In this document: in pieces, positions 18,225-28,020 of the stretch
Position numbering within the stretch: position 1 is the first letter of the stretch
Layout of the letters: each line of letters opens with the position of its first letter
Assembly (NCBI GenBank): GCA_943908425.1
Contig: CALTTC010000003.1
Coordinates: 62,001 to 126,000, forward strand
Direction of reading: 5' to 3'
DNA: 64,000 bases
Source of the DNA: an uncultured Moraxella sp.
Lineage (GTDB): Bacteria; Pseudomonadota; Gammaproteobacteria; Pseudomonadales; Moraxellaceae
Made by a program: the position numbers and the translations under genes
The notes under the pieces: model-generated
The model's input: the letters and a program-made list of their open reading frames with translations, nothing else
Databases searched by the model: none
What the model was told of the DNA's origin: nothing

Positions 18225-18773
18225 TTAGGCAAATTCCTGTAACTCTGGATTAATGCCACTTTGAGCGACATTGTTGGCGTAATTACAAAGCGTCGCCAAA
18301 GCCACACCCATCACCACATCCAAGACGTTCTGTTCAGTATAACCAGCCTCTTGAAAAACGCGCAATTCACTGTCGCTTACCTTGCCACGTTTATCCATCA
18401 ATTGCATGGTAAACTGTGCTAGCGCTTGGTATTTGGTATTACTATCAATACTCGTACGCGCACGCAGGGCAGACAGCACCTCCTCTGGCATGGACAGCTT
18501 TAGCTTACCAATTTTGGTATGCCCTGCCACACAAAAATCACAACCGTTGTGTGCCGCTGCCGTGATTTGCACCACCTCAATTTCTTCAGGACTTAAAGAG
18601 TTTTTGCTGTTAAGCTTACTCACCTCTTGATACATCTCTAGTGCCTGTGGTGAATTGGCAAGCACGCCAATTAAGTTAGGCAAAAAACCATTGGCTTTTT
18701 CCACCGCTTGAACGCGGATCTTCGCGCTCTCGGGTGCGCTATCACTAGTATGAACGGTAAGACGGGTCATCAT
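18225..18773 (-). CDS. AhpD / carboxymuconolactone decarboxylase family protein
   Basis: 182-residue all-helical protein with the C-x-x-C signature of the AhpD-like group: N-G-C-D-F-C-V-A-G-H-T near residue 80. The Cys pair and following His form a thiol redox site in alkylhydroperoxidase-like members. The upstream L-P-N-L-I-G-V-L-A-N-S-P motif near residue 32 is typical of the peroxidase-related subgroup. Physiological substrate unknown; a role in peroxide or thiol stress is inferred. ATG 18773 (or the second ATG at 18770) follows AAGGAGAA. It is separate from the pilin operon. Confidence 0.8.
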   Translation of the reverse strand: MMTRLTVHTSDSAPESAKIRVQAVEKANGFLPNLIGVLANSPQALEMYQEVSKLNSKNSLSPEEIEVVQITAAAHNGCDFCVAGHTKIGKLKLSMPEEVLSALRARTSIDSNTKYQALAQFTMQLMDKRGKVSDSELRVFQEAGYTEQNVLDVVMGVALATLCNYANNVAQSGINPELQEFA

Positions 18774-18823
18774 TTTCTCCTTAAATAAAATAATTAATGG
18801 GGATACGACGATTATTTACAAGG

Positions 18824-19411
18824 TTAATTACCGTCTGAAAAATTGTCACTAATCGGCTCGTACGGGGTAATGCTCAAATCTTGGGGGTTGATATTAGGGC
18901 GCGAATGGCTGATTTTATCGTTATTAACCTTTTTTACTTGATTAATCGCTTGACGCAATTCATCATTACGCGCGTCCGCCTCGGCTTCGGCACGTTCCAG
19001 CGTATCGGCGTGGGGGTTGGTGCTATCTAAATTATCAACAGGCAGATTGGGAGTTGTGGTAATGGCTGGCTCGACCAAAACAGGCGGTGTTACCACTGTG
19101 GCGGTGTTATCTGGCGCTGGGGTTGGTGTGGCTGGTATCGCTATTGGGGGGTGATTTACCGATGGCACTACATTGTTAGCAATCGGCTGATCAGCAGCAG
19201 TAGTAGGCGTTACCGCTATTGGAGAGCCTACAGGGTTAGCATTCTTAGTAGGCGCAACAATAGCTGGCTTGACAATGTTAGGGCTAGGTGTGCTACGCTG
19301 ATGATTGATATATAGAGCAATGGCGACTATATTTAGTATCACCGCCAATACTAATACCGCCAAGACAAGTCCTCGGTTGCGCACTGGACGCGCTGGTTTA
19401 TAAGGCTGCAT
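18824..19411 (-). CDS. single-pass membrane protein with Pro/Thr-rich linker, unknown function
   Basis: 195 residues from ATG 19411. A short basic cytoplasmic start (K-P-A-R-P-V-R-N-R) is followed by one strong membrane helix (about 14-36), then a long periplasmic segment rich in Pro, Thr, Val and Ala (about 40-130), and a charged helical stretch containing E-R-A-E-A-E-A-D-A near residue 148. No family recognised. The architecture resembles proteins that span the periplasm, such as SPOR or TonB-like proteins, but no such domain is seen. It overlaps the end of comF by 14 bases, so translation is probably coupled. Confidence 0.6.
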   Translation of the reverse strand: MQPYKPARPVRNRGLVLAVLVLAVILNIVAIALYINHQRSTPSPNIVKPAIVAPTKNANPVGSPIAVTPTTAADQPIANNVVPSVNHPPIAIPATPTPAPDNTATVVTPPVLVEPAITTTPNLPVDNLDSTNPHADTLERAEAEADARNDELRQAINQVKKVNNDKISHSRPNINPQDLSITPYEPISDNFSDGN

Positions 19412-20069
19412 TCGCCCTCCTATCAAACTGTGGACTGCCGTGTGCCACACAAGTTGCCAGTATGGACAGACTGCTATCCGCTTGCCACAAAGTCTCCGCC
19501 ACTGCCTGCAAGGTCGCCCCCGTTGTCGCCACATCATCAAGTAAAACCACGGTCGAGGCACTAGGTAAAGTAGTCAGGGCAAAGGCGTTTTGGACATTGG
19601 TTAAGCGCGCGCTACGGTCTAGTTCACGTTGGTGCGCGCCATCTTGTATCCGCTCAACCCCCGTATATAGCGGCAAATCGGTCAATAATGATAAATAATC
19701 CGCCAACAGTCCCACTGGATAAAATCCACGTGCGACAAGCCTTGCGTGGGTGGTGGGCAACGGTAAAATAACTGCTTCATCGGGGATAATTTGCGCCAGT
19801 TTACCAAGTGCTTGCAATAATAGCGGTATGGTCTGCAAATTTTCTGCATCTTTTAGTTGCCCGATTGCTTGTGCAAGTACACCGACATAATAGCCAGCCG
19901 CTTGTACTTCAAGAACGCGCCCATTAGCGCATTCCACATTAAAAGGCGGCGGCAACCACGCCATTGCCTCATCACAATCTGCACACAAAAATCCGACCGC
20001 CAGTGGCTTACTTTGACACAGCGTACAAACGTTCTTGCGCTGCATAAGCCAAAGCCCTAAGCGATACAC
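19398..20069 (-). CDS. comF: ComF family phosphoribosyltransferase-like protein
   Basis: 223-residue ComF/GntX family protein, implicated in DNA uptake in naturally competent bacteria. N-terminal zinc-binding cysteines (C-x-x-C near residue 15, C-x-x-C near 30) and a C-terminal type I phosphoribosyltransferase domain with the PRPP loop V-L-L-D-D-V-A-T-T-G-A-T near residue 172. The last part also has the expected R-x-x-N-x-x-x-A-F region. The start is uncertain: GTG 20069 directly abuts the pldA stop, while ATG 20045 has AGGG upstream. Both keep the zinc motif. Presence with the pilin operon fits a transformable organism. Confidence 0.85.
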   Translation of the reverse strand: MYRLGLWLMQRKNVCTLCQSKPLAVGFLCADCDEAMAWLPPPFNVECANGRVLEVQAAGYYVGVLAQAIGQLKDAENLQTIPLLLQALGKLAQIIPDEAVILPLPTTHARLVARGFYPVGLLADYLSLLTDLPLYTGVERIQDGAHQRELDRSARLTNVQNAFALTTLPSASTVVLLDDVATTGATLQAVAETLWQADSSLSILATCVAHGSPQFDRRANAAL

Positions 20070-21230
20070 CTATAAGCCCATCCAGTCGGTAAGCATAATG
20101 CCCACCCCCACAGAGGTTGCCTCGTGGTTATAGTCCACAATGGATTGTCCATAGCCGTGAAACAACTGCACATAGCCCGATGCACCGCGGCGTAAAGGAC
20201 GCACATAATCTAGCTGTAGCGCCCCCTTGCCTGTTTTTGGATTTAGGCGCGCAAGCCCTGAGATGTTACTACCACTCTCTAGTTGATAAATAAACTTGAC
20301 ATCGCCATAGCCATAATAATCGCTAATATCAGGGTTATCATCGGGTTTTGTGCCGTCTTTTTTAACCACCCGCGTCCACAGCCTTGGCATAATAGTCAGT
20401 CGCCCCCACTCTGCCCCGCCCATTAAGTATAGCCGATTCCAAGAACGTGACAACGGGTCAGCCTCGCCATTAGAATGGTGCACCGCGCCAGCACCTAACA
20501 AGCGTAAACGTCCACCTAGCGGTAAATCCGCCGCCACAGGCTGGGTCAAAAAAATCTCCGGCTCATAATCGTGCGCCCGAAAAGGACGTGAGTTGTCCTC
20601 ATTATACACTTGCCAGTGCGACAGCTGGGTATAGCCAAGCCATAAATCGGCATCGGTGCCAAACAGATTTTCTCCTGCCTTGGTTTTTAGCGATAATTGA
20701 AATTTAAGCTCGGCGTTACGCATTTCGTTATCACTAAACGCTACCGGCGCTTGCGTGGGCGTTTGTGGATAGCGGTTAGGGCGGGCATTGACATACAATG
20801 GCAAAATATAGTTGGCGTTGTGGGGGCGTGCCGACCATAGTCCGCGCTCACTATTACGCTCCAAATCATAAGACAGGCTAAGCAAGCTATGCTCCGACAA
20901 CTCGCGCGCGGATAGCCCAAGCTCGGTAACCACGCCAGTATCTGTTAGCGTCTCGGGGACTATTTGCGCTTCTTCTAATACAATCTGTGGCTTGCCAGTA
21001 ATGGTACTCTTTAGTGTTTGCGAGAGATTAACAGGGCGTTTTATCACATTATCCGCTTCTACGAGCGCATCAAAACACGCCAAGCGACTGGCATCGTCAA
21101 TAATCTGCTGGCAAGCACCAAGCTCACTGCCAGCACCAACCACAGACGGTGTATCAGACGGCGCAACTGGCGCGGAATCAGCGTGGGCGACAGCGGTCGT
21201 TAGCGACAAAGCAAGTAAAGTCTTGCGCAT
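20070..21230 (-). CDS. pldA: outer membrane phospholipase A (OMPLA)
   Basis: 386-residue outer membrane beta-barrel hydrolase (phospholipase A1/A2) that removes misplaced phospholipids from the outer leaflet. Signal peptide M-R-K-T-L-L-A-L-S...A-H-A. An N-terminal extension (about 20-110) contains a paired-Cys motif (C-Q-Q-I...L-A-C-F-D). The barrel follows, with catalytic H-H-S-N-G near residue 250 and S-R-S-W-N-R just after it, matching the His-Ser-Asn triad and calcium-site region. Only 1 base separates it from comF. A Ca-dependent dimeric enzyme is expected from family knowledge. Confidence 0.9.
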   Translation of the reverse strand: MRKTLLALSLTTAVAHADSAPVAPSDTPSVVGAGSELGACQQIIDDASRLACFDALVEADNVIKRPVNLSQTLKSTITGKPQIVLEEAQIVPETLTDTGVVTELGLSARELSEHSLLSLSYDLERNSERGLWSARPHNANYILPLYVNARPNRYPQTPTQAPVAFSDNEMRNAELKFQLSLKTKAGENLFGTDADLWLGYTQLSHWQVYNEDNSRPFRAHDYEPEIFLTQPVAADLPLGGRLRLLGAGAVHHSNGEADPLSRSWNRLYLMGGAEWGRLTIMPRLWTRVVKKDGTKPDDNPDISDYYGYGDVKFIYQLESGSNISGLARLNPKTGKGALQLDYVRPLRRGASGYVQLFHGYGQSIVDYNHEATSVGVGIMLTDWMGL

Positions 21231-21344
21231 AATTTTCTCAAAAAATAAATAACCATCTATTGTAATACAAAATAAAACCCCAACAAAGCGCTATTTCACA
21301 AAGACAAACAGCCTAAGCACATTTGTTGCTTATCTATCGCCCAC

Positions 21345-23156
21345 TTAACGCCTTGCTAACTGCTGTAGCTGCGCCACAAAGTCTGTGCGGCTAATCTCGC
21401 CTAGCTGCTGTGCCACCCACTGCCCCTCTTGATAATACAGTAATGCTGGCGGTCCAAAGAGATTATAGCGCGCCAGTACCGCACGGCTATCGGCGCTAGT
21501 CTCGGTAATATCTAGCTTGACCACTTGCCAATTGCCAAGCTCAGGCGGAGGGTTTTGAAATAAATTGGCATCCATAATCTTACATTCAATACACCACTCC
21601 GCGGTAATATCCACCACTACGTTACTGTTACTTGCCAAAATTTTATCCAATTCGGCAAGCGTGGTTACCACAATCGGCGCGGATTGTAGCTTGTCTGTCG
21701 GTTGTCGTAACGGCGCAAACGGTTGCCACACATTGACCGCCCCTAAACCTGCACCGACCAATAAACAACCCGCCCACACGCCAAGTGGTAGCGCGATAAG
21801 CCGTGCCAGCGTGTGCTTAAGTCGCCAAAAAAATCCAGCCAGTACCGCAAACCATAACGCCCATAATAACAACATCCAGCTGGTTGCCACCACACGATTG
21901 ACCAATAATAGCGCCACGGCAAACAGCAATAAGCCACCAAATTGTTTAACATGTATCATCCATGCCCCAGATTTAGGCATAAATTTGCCTTGGGTAGTGC
22001 CAATTACCACAAGCGGTAACGACAAGCCAATGCCAAGGGCAAATAGTGCAACAAAACCCAAGGCAATATTGCCACTCACGCCTACCGCGCCTAGCGCCCC
22101 TGCCATCGGTACTGACACACATGGCGACACCACAAGCGCCGACAAAATACCTGCTACGAAACTGCCAGGCGCTGTGCCAAAAAACCTATCGGCACGTCCT
22201 GCGCCTTGCTGTAAGCGACTGCTCAGTGCTTGAGGCATTTTTAGCTGCACCACATCTAGCATTTGTAAGCCGAGTAGCACAAATAGCGCGGCAAAACCCA
22301 ATAAAATATAAGGATTTTGTAGCCACGCCAGCACCCCAACACCGCGCCCAAACCACGCCACCAGCGCCCCAAGTGCGCCATAACTAACCGACACCCCAAG
22401 TCCATAGCTGGCGGTTAAAACAAAGCCACGACGGGCGGTGGGCTTGCCAGTTGCTACAATGCCAGCAATGATGGGAATCATTGGATACACGCACGGCGTA
22501 AAGGCAAGCAATAGCCCCGCCAAGAACAGTAATAGCACCGCAAGCATTGGACGATTTGCCACCCCAAATGGGTCACTTTCCCCTGCCAAAGTGTGGTTTA
22601 ATTGATATCCTGTTAGTGTAGCGGTAGTCGGCGTTGTCTCTGCGCTAGTAGTGCTAACCGCGGGCACTTGGGCAACTGATGTCTCGCCGTCAAGTTGTAC
22701 GGGGATTTTTTCGGGAGGATAGCATAGCCCCGCTTCGGCACAGCCTTGAAAACCAAGTAACGCTTCACCCGTCGCCCCATTTAAGGGTAAGCTTGCCACC
22801 ACATCACGCGTAAATACCGCCACCGCCCCAAATTGAGGGTCGTCCACCGTGGTCGGTGCGATACTAAACTCAAAGTTATCAAGTACCGTGCCATCGGCAA
22901 GTGTCAAATGCAATTTGTCTTGATAAAGATAATATCCCGGTGCGATTTGAATATGTAACGTTAGCGTGTCATCGGCAACTGTTGGATTTAGCGAAAACGC
23001 CTGCATCACCGGCAAAAATTTAGCCGGCTTATTAGCAAACAAAGACTCAAGGCTATTTGACCCACTTGGTTGTGGCGCGCCTTGCTGGCTGTAGGCAGAC
23101 GTTAATGGCATTAGACAAGCCATGGCTAGCGCTACCATAGTTATTTTGCGTTTCAT
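21345..23156 (-). CDS. dsbD: thiol:disulfide interchange protein DsbD
   Basis: 603-residue inner membrane reductant transporter passing electrons from cytoplasmic thioredoxin to periplasmic targets. Signal peptide 1-24. The N-terminal alpha domain has the Cys pair in G-C-A-E-A-G-L-C-Y-P-P near residue 138. The eight-helix beta domain follows, with F-T-P-C-V-Y-P-M near residue 220 and S-P-C-V-S-V-P near 343. The C-terminal thioredoxin-like gamma domain contains W-C-I-E-C-K near residue 520. All three redox pairs are intact. AAGGGG precedes ATG 23156. A single-gene transcript seems likely. Confidence 0.95.
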   Translation of the reverse strand: MKRKITMVALAMACLMPLTSAYSQQGAPQPSGSNSLESLFANKPAKFLPVMQAFSLNPTVADDTLTLHIQIAPGYYLYQDKLHLTLADGTVLDNFEFSIAPTTVDDPQFGAVAVFTRDVVASLPLNGATGEALLGFQGCAEAGLCYPPEKIPVQLDGETSVAQVPAVSTTSAETTPTTATLTGYQLNHTLAGESDPFGVANRPMLAVLLLFLAGLLLAFTPCVYPMIPIIAGIVATGKPTARRGFVLTASYGLGVSVSYGALGALVAWFGRGVGVLAWLQNPYILLGFAALFVLLGLQMLDVVQLKMPQALSSRLQQGAGRADRFFGTAPGSFVAGILSALVVSPCVSVPMAGALGAVGVSGNIALGFVALFALGIGLSLPLVVIGTTQGKFMPKSGAWMIHVKQFGGLLLFAVALLLVNRVVATSWMLLLWALWFAVLAGFFWRLKHTLARLIALPLGVWAGCLLVGAGLGAVNVWQPFAPLRQPTDKLQSAPIVVTTLAELDKILASNSNVVVDITAEWCIECKIMDANLFQNPPPELGNWQVVKLDITETSADSRAVLARYNLFGPPALLYYQEGQWVAQQLGEISRTDFVAQLQQLARR

Positions 23157-23225
23157 CGTGTTCCCCTTGTGTTATCCTGCTTGCTACCTGTATTAGGCAT
23201 CTTACCGACAAAAAATGACACTTGA

Positions 23226-23242
23226 CTGACAAAAATTGTCAG
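23226..23242 (-). terminator. weak hairpin after the secretion adaptor gene
   Basis: CTGACA, five bases, TGTCAG just past the adaptor stop codon on the minus strand. There is no clean T-run, so termination is only suggested. Confidence 0.3.
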
Positions 23243-23244
23243 TA

Positions 23245-24411
23245 TTAGCGCTCACCCAAGCCCTCAGATAAGGTCTTAGTAATGGGTTTTGTTAGATAAG
23301 ACAATACCGTACGCTCGCGCGCTTTGATGTCTACAGTCGCAGTCATGCCCGGACGAATGACAATATCTTTGGCGCGGTCGGCATATTCAGCATCGCCAAT
23401 GCGAATTTGCACACGATAATAAGGTTCCTCGCCATGGGCAGTACGTTGCATTAGAGTGTCTGGGCTAATATACACCACCTCGCCGGTCATCGCACCAAAA
23501 ATAGAATAATCATAGGCATCAAGCTTGACGCTAGCGGTCTGTCCTTCTTGCACATAGGCGATATCGGCAGGTTTAATTTTTGCCTCCACCACCAAATCAC
23601 CACTGGTCGGTAACAGCTGCATAATAACATCGCCAGGCTTCACCACCCCGCCAATGGTCGTAACATTGATATTATTAACCTTGCCATCAGTAGGCGCATA
23701 CAGGCGTTTTTCTTCTAGCACTTGGTTTCTGTCGCGCAGTTGTTCTTGCTCGGCTTGCAAATCCTCTTGGGCTTTGGTCAGCTCCGCTTGCGCCTCTTCA
23801 AAATATTTATTGCGCTTATTATTAATCTGTGCCTCAATATCCGCCACTTGACGTTGCAAACGAATAATATCTGCTTGACTTACATCACCGTAACGCAATA
23901 ACGGCTCATTCAGCGCTAATTCTTGTTTGGCTAGGCGTAACATATTTTGTAGGGAGGAGACATCTTGTTCAATCGCCATTTTGCGGCGATTATAAAGCTG
24001 GGTTTGGTTAGTCACATACTCAGGATAACCTTGTAAACTGTCGGCAAAGACCAGCGGTTTATCAAAAATTTCTGCCTCTAAACGGCTGATTTTCGCTTGC
24101 AGAGCAGCAACTTTGGAGGCAGCATTATTAAGTGCCGCTTGCGCACGTTCTTCTTCTAACACGAGTAATAACTGCTCTTTTTTGACCTCATCGCCCTCTT
24201 TGACAAGGAGCTGGGTTAGCACGCCCCCCTCTGAGGCTTGGATTTCTTGGGTTCTGGCACTGGCAATGACAGTTGCTTGCGCGCGCGTGACTTGGTCAAT
24301 TTTGGCGAATGACGCCCACACCAGTAGCAGCACAATGACCAGTAATGCAAGCCAAATGGTTAAGCGCACACGCTTATTGCTTGGGCGAGTAGGCGTATAT
24401 TGATAACTCAT
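23245..24411 (-). CDS. type I secretion periplasmic adaptor, HlyD/LapC-like
   Basis: 388-residue membrane fusion protein linking the inner membrane ABC transporter to the outer membrane channel. One N-terminal membrane helix (about 18-38), a biotinyl/lipoyl-like half near residues 55-80 (E-G-G-V-L-T-Q-L-L-V-K-E-G-D-E-V), a long coiled-coil hairpin (about 85-230) and the C-terminal barrel with R-P-G-M-T-A-T-V near residue 350, the hallmark of HlyD-type adaptors. ATG 24411 overlaps the transporter stop (ATGA). The order channel-transporter-adaptor matches the LapE-LapB-LapC type systems that export large RTX adhesins. Confidence 0.85.
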   Translation of the reverse strand: MSYQYTPTRPSNKRVRLTIWLALLVIVLLLVWASFAKIDQVTRAQATVIASARTQEIQASEGGVLTQLLVKEGDEVKKEQLLLVLEEERAQAALNNAASKVAALQAKISRLEAEIFDKPLVFADSLQGYPEYVTNQTQLYNRRKMAIEQDVSSLQNMLRLAKQELALNEPLLRYGDVSQADIIRLQRQVADIEAQINNKRNKYFEEAQAELTKAQEDLQAEQEQLRDRNQVLEEKRLYAPTDGKVNNINVTTIGGVVKPGDVIMQLLPTSGDLVVEAKIKPADIAYVQEGQTASVKLDAYDYSIFGAMTGEVVYISPDTLMQRTAHGEEPYYRVQIRIGDAEYADRAKDIVIRPGMTATVDIKARERTVLSYLTKPITKTLSEGLGER

Positions 24412-26561
24412 TGGGGATCACCTTCTAAATTCTGCTTGGCGGCTTCATTTTGTAATTGTTTAGTATGTGCCTGTGCTTGCTCGTTTTTGGCAAGTTGCTC
24501 AAGCACCGCCTGTTTTGGTCCATCCATCACAATCTGCCCATTTGCCATAATAATAATGCGCTCCACCAATTGCAAAAGCCCCATCTTGTGCGTAGAAACC
24601 ACCAAAGTTTTGCGCCGGTCTTCTAACGCTTGTGCCAACGCTTGTAAGCATTGCTGTTCTTGCATATTATCCATAGAAGCGGTCGGTTCATCAAGTAGCC
24701 ACACGGCAGGATTGGTAAGGATTAGGCGGGTAAATGCCACCAGTTGTTTTTGTCCGCCAGACAACCCCTTACCCCCTTCAGTAATGGGTAAATCAAGCCC
24801 ACTAGAATGCGTAGAAACTAGACGAATTAAGCCTGTGCGGTGCAAAGCGTGACTTAAGACATCATCAGGCGGAGCGGGCATGCCAATCAATAGATTCTCA
24901 CGCAATGTCCCTTGAAACAGGCGATGATCCTGTTGCAAATAACCCACTTGCTCGCTTAAGCTTTCACGGCTAATTTGGCGAATATCCAAGCCGTCAAGAT
25001 ATAATTGTCCGTCTGTTGGTGCATATAAACCCGATAATAACTTTAACAGCGTGGATTTACCCGAACCAATCGTCCCCAAAATCGCCACGCGCTCCCCTGC
25101 ACGAATGGTTAAATTATCAATGTGTAACGCAGGACGGTCATTGCCAGCATAGGCAAAGCTCAGCTTATGACACTGATAATTACCATAAATTTGACTGGGC
25201 GATAAAGGATAACTGACCCCAGCATTGTCTTGTTGTAGCTCAAAGAGTTTTTCTATGTTGTCGCTGGCTGCTTTAGCGTGGGAATATTGCACAAGCATAT
25301 TAGGCAAATTCATAATTGGTGCTAACACCCGCCCACCCAAAATGGTGCAGGCAATCAAGCCACCGATGGTTTTTTCATGACTCATGACAATAAACGCGCC
25401 AATAATCACAATTAAAACATAGCTGATTTGTTGGAGCATTTGTACTGAATAGTTAAGATTGTCATTGGTATGACGCATTTGCAAATCATTGGTAGTTGTG
25501 GCGTTCATCACCGTAAGCCAACGCGATAAAAACTTCCAATTACCCGCCCCTGCTTTGATGGTTTCCATGCCCTCTACCGCTTCCACCAAAATACCGGTCT
25601 TTTTGTAGGAGTCTTGCGCACCCGCTCCAGCAATGGCGTTGATTTTTTTGCGTGCATTTAAGCCAAGCATAATACCAATAAACGCTGCTACCACTGGCAC
25701 AAGAGCAATCCACGGCGAACCGATAAAAGCAATCACCACAATAAAAATGGCGCTCATCGGCAAATCCACAAGCGTAAATAACGTACTTGCAGTAAAAAAA
25801 CTGCGTACTTGCTCATAGCCACGCAACTGGGCGGCAAGCGAACCGACCGACGCTGGCATTTGATCCACACGCACACGCAACAGGCGCTCAAAAATATCGC
25901 GTGACAGATTTTGGTCTAATCCCACAACCATATTATCCATCACTTTAGCGCGTGAAAATTTCATCACCGCCTCAAAAATAATGACCAGTCCCACACCGCT
26001 TGCCAGCACCACAAGGGTGGCACTGTTGCCTGTCGGTATCACGCGGTCATACACTTGCATAGAAAATAACGACACTGCCAGCGCCAAAAAATTGATAATC
26101 AACGAAGCAACCACCGCCTCTATGACCACCGATTTATGACTGAGTAAGTTTTGGCGTAACAGGGCTTTAAAGGTGGTGTTTTTTTGTACTAAATGTTGAT
26201 TGGTTAATACCAAATTGGCGACAAAACCAAGCTCACTTGCTTTGATGCGATGTGTGGCGCCCTCTTGTTCCATAAGCCACTGATTATCCGCCAACTGCTG
26301 TACAATACGCCCAAAACCCAACTGCTGATGATAGACAATGAGTGGCATATAAGCAGGGTCAGGTGCCTGTAGCTGTTCTGGTTTGTCTAGCACCCCAAGC
26401 ACTTCTAGCATTTTTAATAATCGTAAATAATGATCATTCACGTTTACGACGCTTTCGCTGGCAGACTGTAAGCGGTTTTTATCCACGCTAAAGCCTTGCT
26501 CTTTTAGGGTGCGCGCAAGGACAAAGACTAGGTGATGATTGGTATTATCGGCTATAGTCAT
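24408..26561 (-). CDS. type I secretion ABC transporter, HlyB/LapB-like
   Basis: 717-residue ATPase/permease of type I secretion. Residues 1-130 form a C39-peptidase-like domain without the catalytic Cys, as in transporters that do not cleave their substrate. Six membrane helices follow (about 150-430), then the nucleotide-binding domain with Walker A G-T-I-G-S-G-K-S-T near residue 495, signature L-S-G-G-Q-K-Q near 600, Walker B W-L-L-D-E-P-T and the switch histidine in S-T-H-K. Start ATG 26561 lies just after the stop of the channel gene; a longer reading would overlap it and begins with unlikely hydrophobic residues. Confidence 0.85.
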   Translation of the reverse strand: MTIADNTNHHLVFVLARTLKEQGFSVDKNRLQSASESVVNVNDHYLRLLKMLEVLGVLDKPEQLQAPDPAYMPLIVYHQQLGFGRIVQQLADNQWLMEQEGATHRIKASELGFVANLVLTNQHLVQKNTTFKALLRQNLLSHKSVVIEAVVASLIINFLALAVSLFSMQVYDRVIPTGNSATLVVLASGVGLVIIFEAVMKFSRAKVMDNMVVGLDQNLSRDIFERLLRVRVDQMPASVGSLAAQLRGYEQVRSFFTASTLFTLVDLPMSAIFIVVIAFIGSPWIALVPVVAAFIGIMLGLNARKKINAIAGAGAQDSYKKTGILVEAVEGMETIKAGAGNWKFLSRWLTVMNATTTNDLQMRHTNDNLNYSVQMLQQISYVLIVIIGAFIVMSHEKTIGGLIACTILGGRVLAPIMNLPNMLVQYSHAKAASDNIEKLFELQQDNAGVSYPLSPSQIYGNYQCHKLSFAYAGNDRPALHIDNLTIRAGERVAILGTIGSGKSTLLKLLSGLYAPTDGQLYLDGLDIRQISRESLSEQVGYLQQDHRLFQGTLRENLLIGMPAPPDDVLSHALHRTGLIRLVSTHSSGLDLPITEGGKGLSGGQKQLVAFTRLILTNPAVWLLDEPTASMDNMQEQQCLQALAQALEDRRKTLVVSTHKMGLLQLVERIIIMANGQIVMDGPKQAVLEQLAKNEQAQAHTKQLQNEAAKQNLEGDPQ

Positions 26562-26574
26562 TCTTATAATATCT

Positions 26575-28020
26575 CTAAAAAGCAGGGGGTGACGTATCGG
26601 TAGCACTATCAGTAGCAATACTATCATTGGTAGTAGCACTATCAGGCACGTCGTTTACTGGTGCAATATCATCAAGCATCGGCTCAAAAAAAGCCTCTGG
26701 CGGATTGGGGTCTTGATAGGCAAGCCACTGCGTTAGTTGTAAATAGGGGTGAAATTCTTGCACGTCTTGAAGGGTATGCACTTTTTGCCACGGCATCACC
26801 CCAAAATCTACTTGCAATTTAAAAAAGTTGGCAACCATCTGTGATTGCACCTGTAGTAGCTGCTGTTGGTATTGCGACTGCTCGCGCACGGCATTTAGCA
26901 CCTCAAGCCAGCTTTTGCGTCCCGCGATAAATTGCCGTTGGTAGGAATTAACCACAATCTGTGCCCCTGCCACGGCTGTGGTTAAGGACAGTTCTTGGTC
27001 CTTGGATGACACAAATTGCTGATACTGCGTTTGGATATTTTCCATAACAGTACGGCGCACCGCCTCGGTGTTCTGCACAAGACTTTCTACACGCGCTTGA
27101 CTGGCTCGCTGTAGCGCAACATTAGAAAATCCCGCCCCTGGGTCATAACTTAGCCCCCACGACAAATCGCTGTCATTTTCTCGCCCCTTTTGGTAGTGCG
27201 CGTACTCATATTGGGCATAAAGCTTGGGGTATTGTGCCGCTTTTTGGGCACGGGCTTGATGGCGCGCCGCTTCCACCGCAAAACGTTGGCGTACTACACT
27301 TGGGTTGGTTTGGCTAATATCACCAAGCACTAATTGGCTAAACCCTGCTGATTGTTGTTTGGCATAGCGCACAAGCATTGCTAGCGGCAAGGATTGCCCT
27401 GTCTGCACAGGCTCTCCTACCATCTGTTGTAGTCTGGCTAGGGCGATTTTTTCTTGTTCTTGGGCAGCTTGATAGGCGTGCTGGTCTTGCAAGATACGAT
27501 TGGTAATTAAGTCAAGCTCAATTTTGGCGGACACCCCTTGCGCTACCCTGCGCTGCATCATCGCCTCAAAATCCGCTAAGCGCGCCAAACTTTGCAAATA
27601 CAAATCCTGCAATGCGATAGCATAGATATAGCTTTGCCAAATATCAATGGTATTTTTGGCAACGGTGTTTTGTTGTTCATAAATGTAAGCGGTAGCGGCT
27701 TTATTATCATAAATGGCTTGATTGACATTAGCCGTCAGCTGTCCGCCCGACCACAAGGGCTGACGCACTCCCACGCGACTGACCACACCATAATCAGCGC
27801 TACGTCCAGCACTCACAGTAGGTGTCGGCAAAAAATTGAGCTTAGCCGCCAAGACCCCCTCTTCGCTTGCCGTCTCATCTGCAACCGCCGCCAACACAAG
27901 CGGATGGGTCTGCACCGCTACTTGCAACAAGCCATTGACATCCATTGGATTAACCGCATAGCTTATTGTGGGCAAAACAACACACGTCGCGACAACGAGA
28001 CGAGAAAAAAAGCATTTCAT
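26575..28020 (-). CDS. TolC-family outer membrane channel of type I secretion
   Basis: 481-residue outer membrane efflux protein, first gene of the secretion operon. Signal peptide 1-22 (ending S-Y-A), then two repeated coiled-coil/barrel halves typical of TolC: the first starts with Q-T-H-P-L-V-L-A-A near residue 37, and the second contains the G-R-K-S-W-L-E-V-L-N motif near residue 362. The last 40 residues are a low-complexity Asp/Ser/Thr/Ala tail (D-S-A-T-T-N-D-S type) encoded by imperfect repeats. It is closer to the AggA/LapE group than to multidrug TolC, judged mainly by operon partners. Confidence 0.85.
   Translation of the reverse strand: MKCFFSRLVVATCVVLPTISYAVNPMDVNGLLQVAVQTHPLVLAAVADETASEEGVLAAKLNFLPTPTVSAGRSADYGVVSRVGVRQPLWSGGQLTANVNQAIYDNKAATAYIYEQQNTVAKNTIDIWQSYIYAIALQDLYLQSLARLADFEAMMQRRVAQGVSAKIELDLITNRILQDQHAYQAAQEQEKIALARLQQMVGEPVQTGQSLPLAMLVRYAKQQSAGFSQLVLGDISQTNPSVVRQRFAVEAARHQARAQKAAQYPKLYAQYEYAHYQKGRENDSDLSWGLSYDPGAGFSNVALQRASQARVESLVQNTEAVRRTVMENIQTQYQQFVSSKDQELSLTTAVAGAQIVVNSYQRQFIAGRKSWLEVLNAVREQSQYQQQLLQVQSQMVANFFKLQVDFGVMPWQKVHTLQDVQEFHPYLQLTQWLAYQDPNPPEAFFEPMLDDIAPVNDVPDSATTNDSIATDSATDTSPPAF

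Noticed and set aside
18831..18840. ACCGTCTGAA, close to the Neisseria DNA uptake sequence GCCGTCTGAA
   Set aside because: Only this one imperfect copy was noticed in the window, inside the end of a coding sequence; a functional uptake signal should recur many times.
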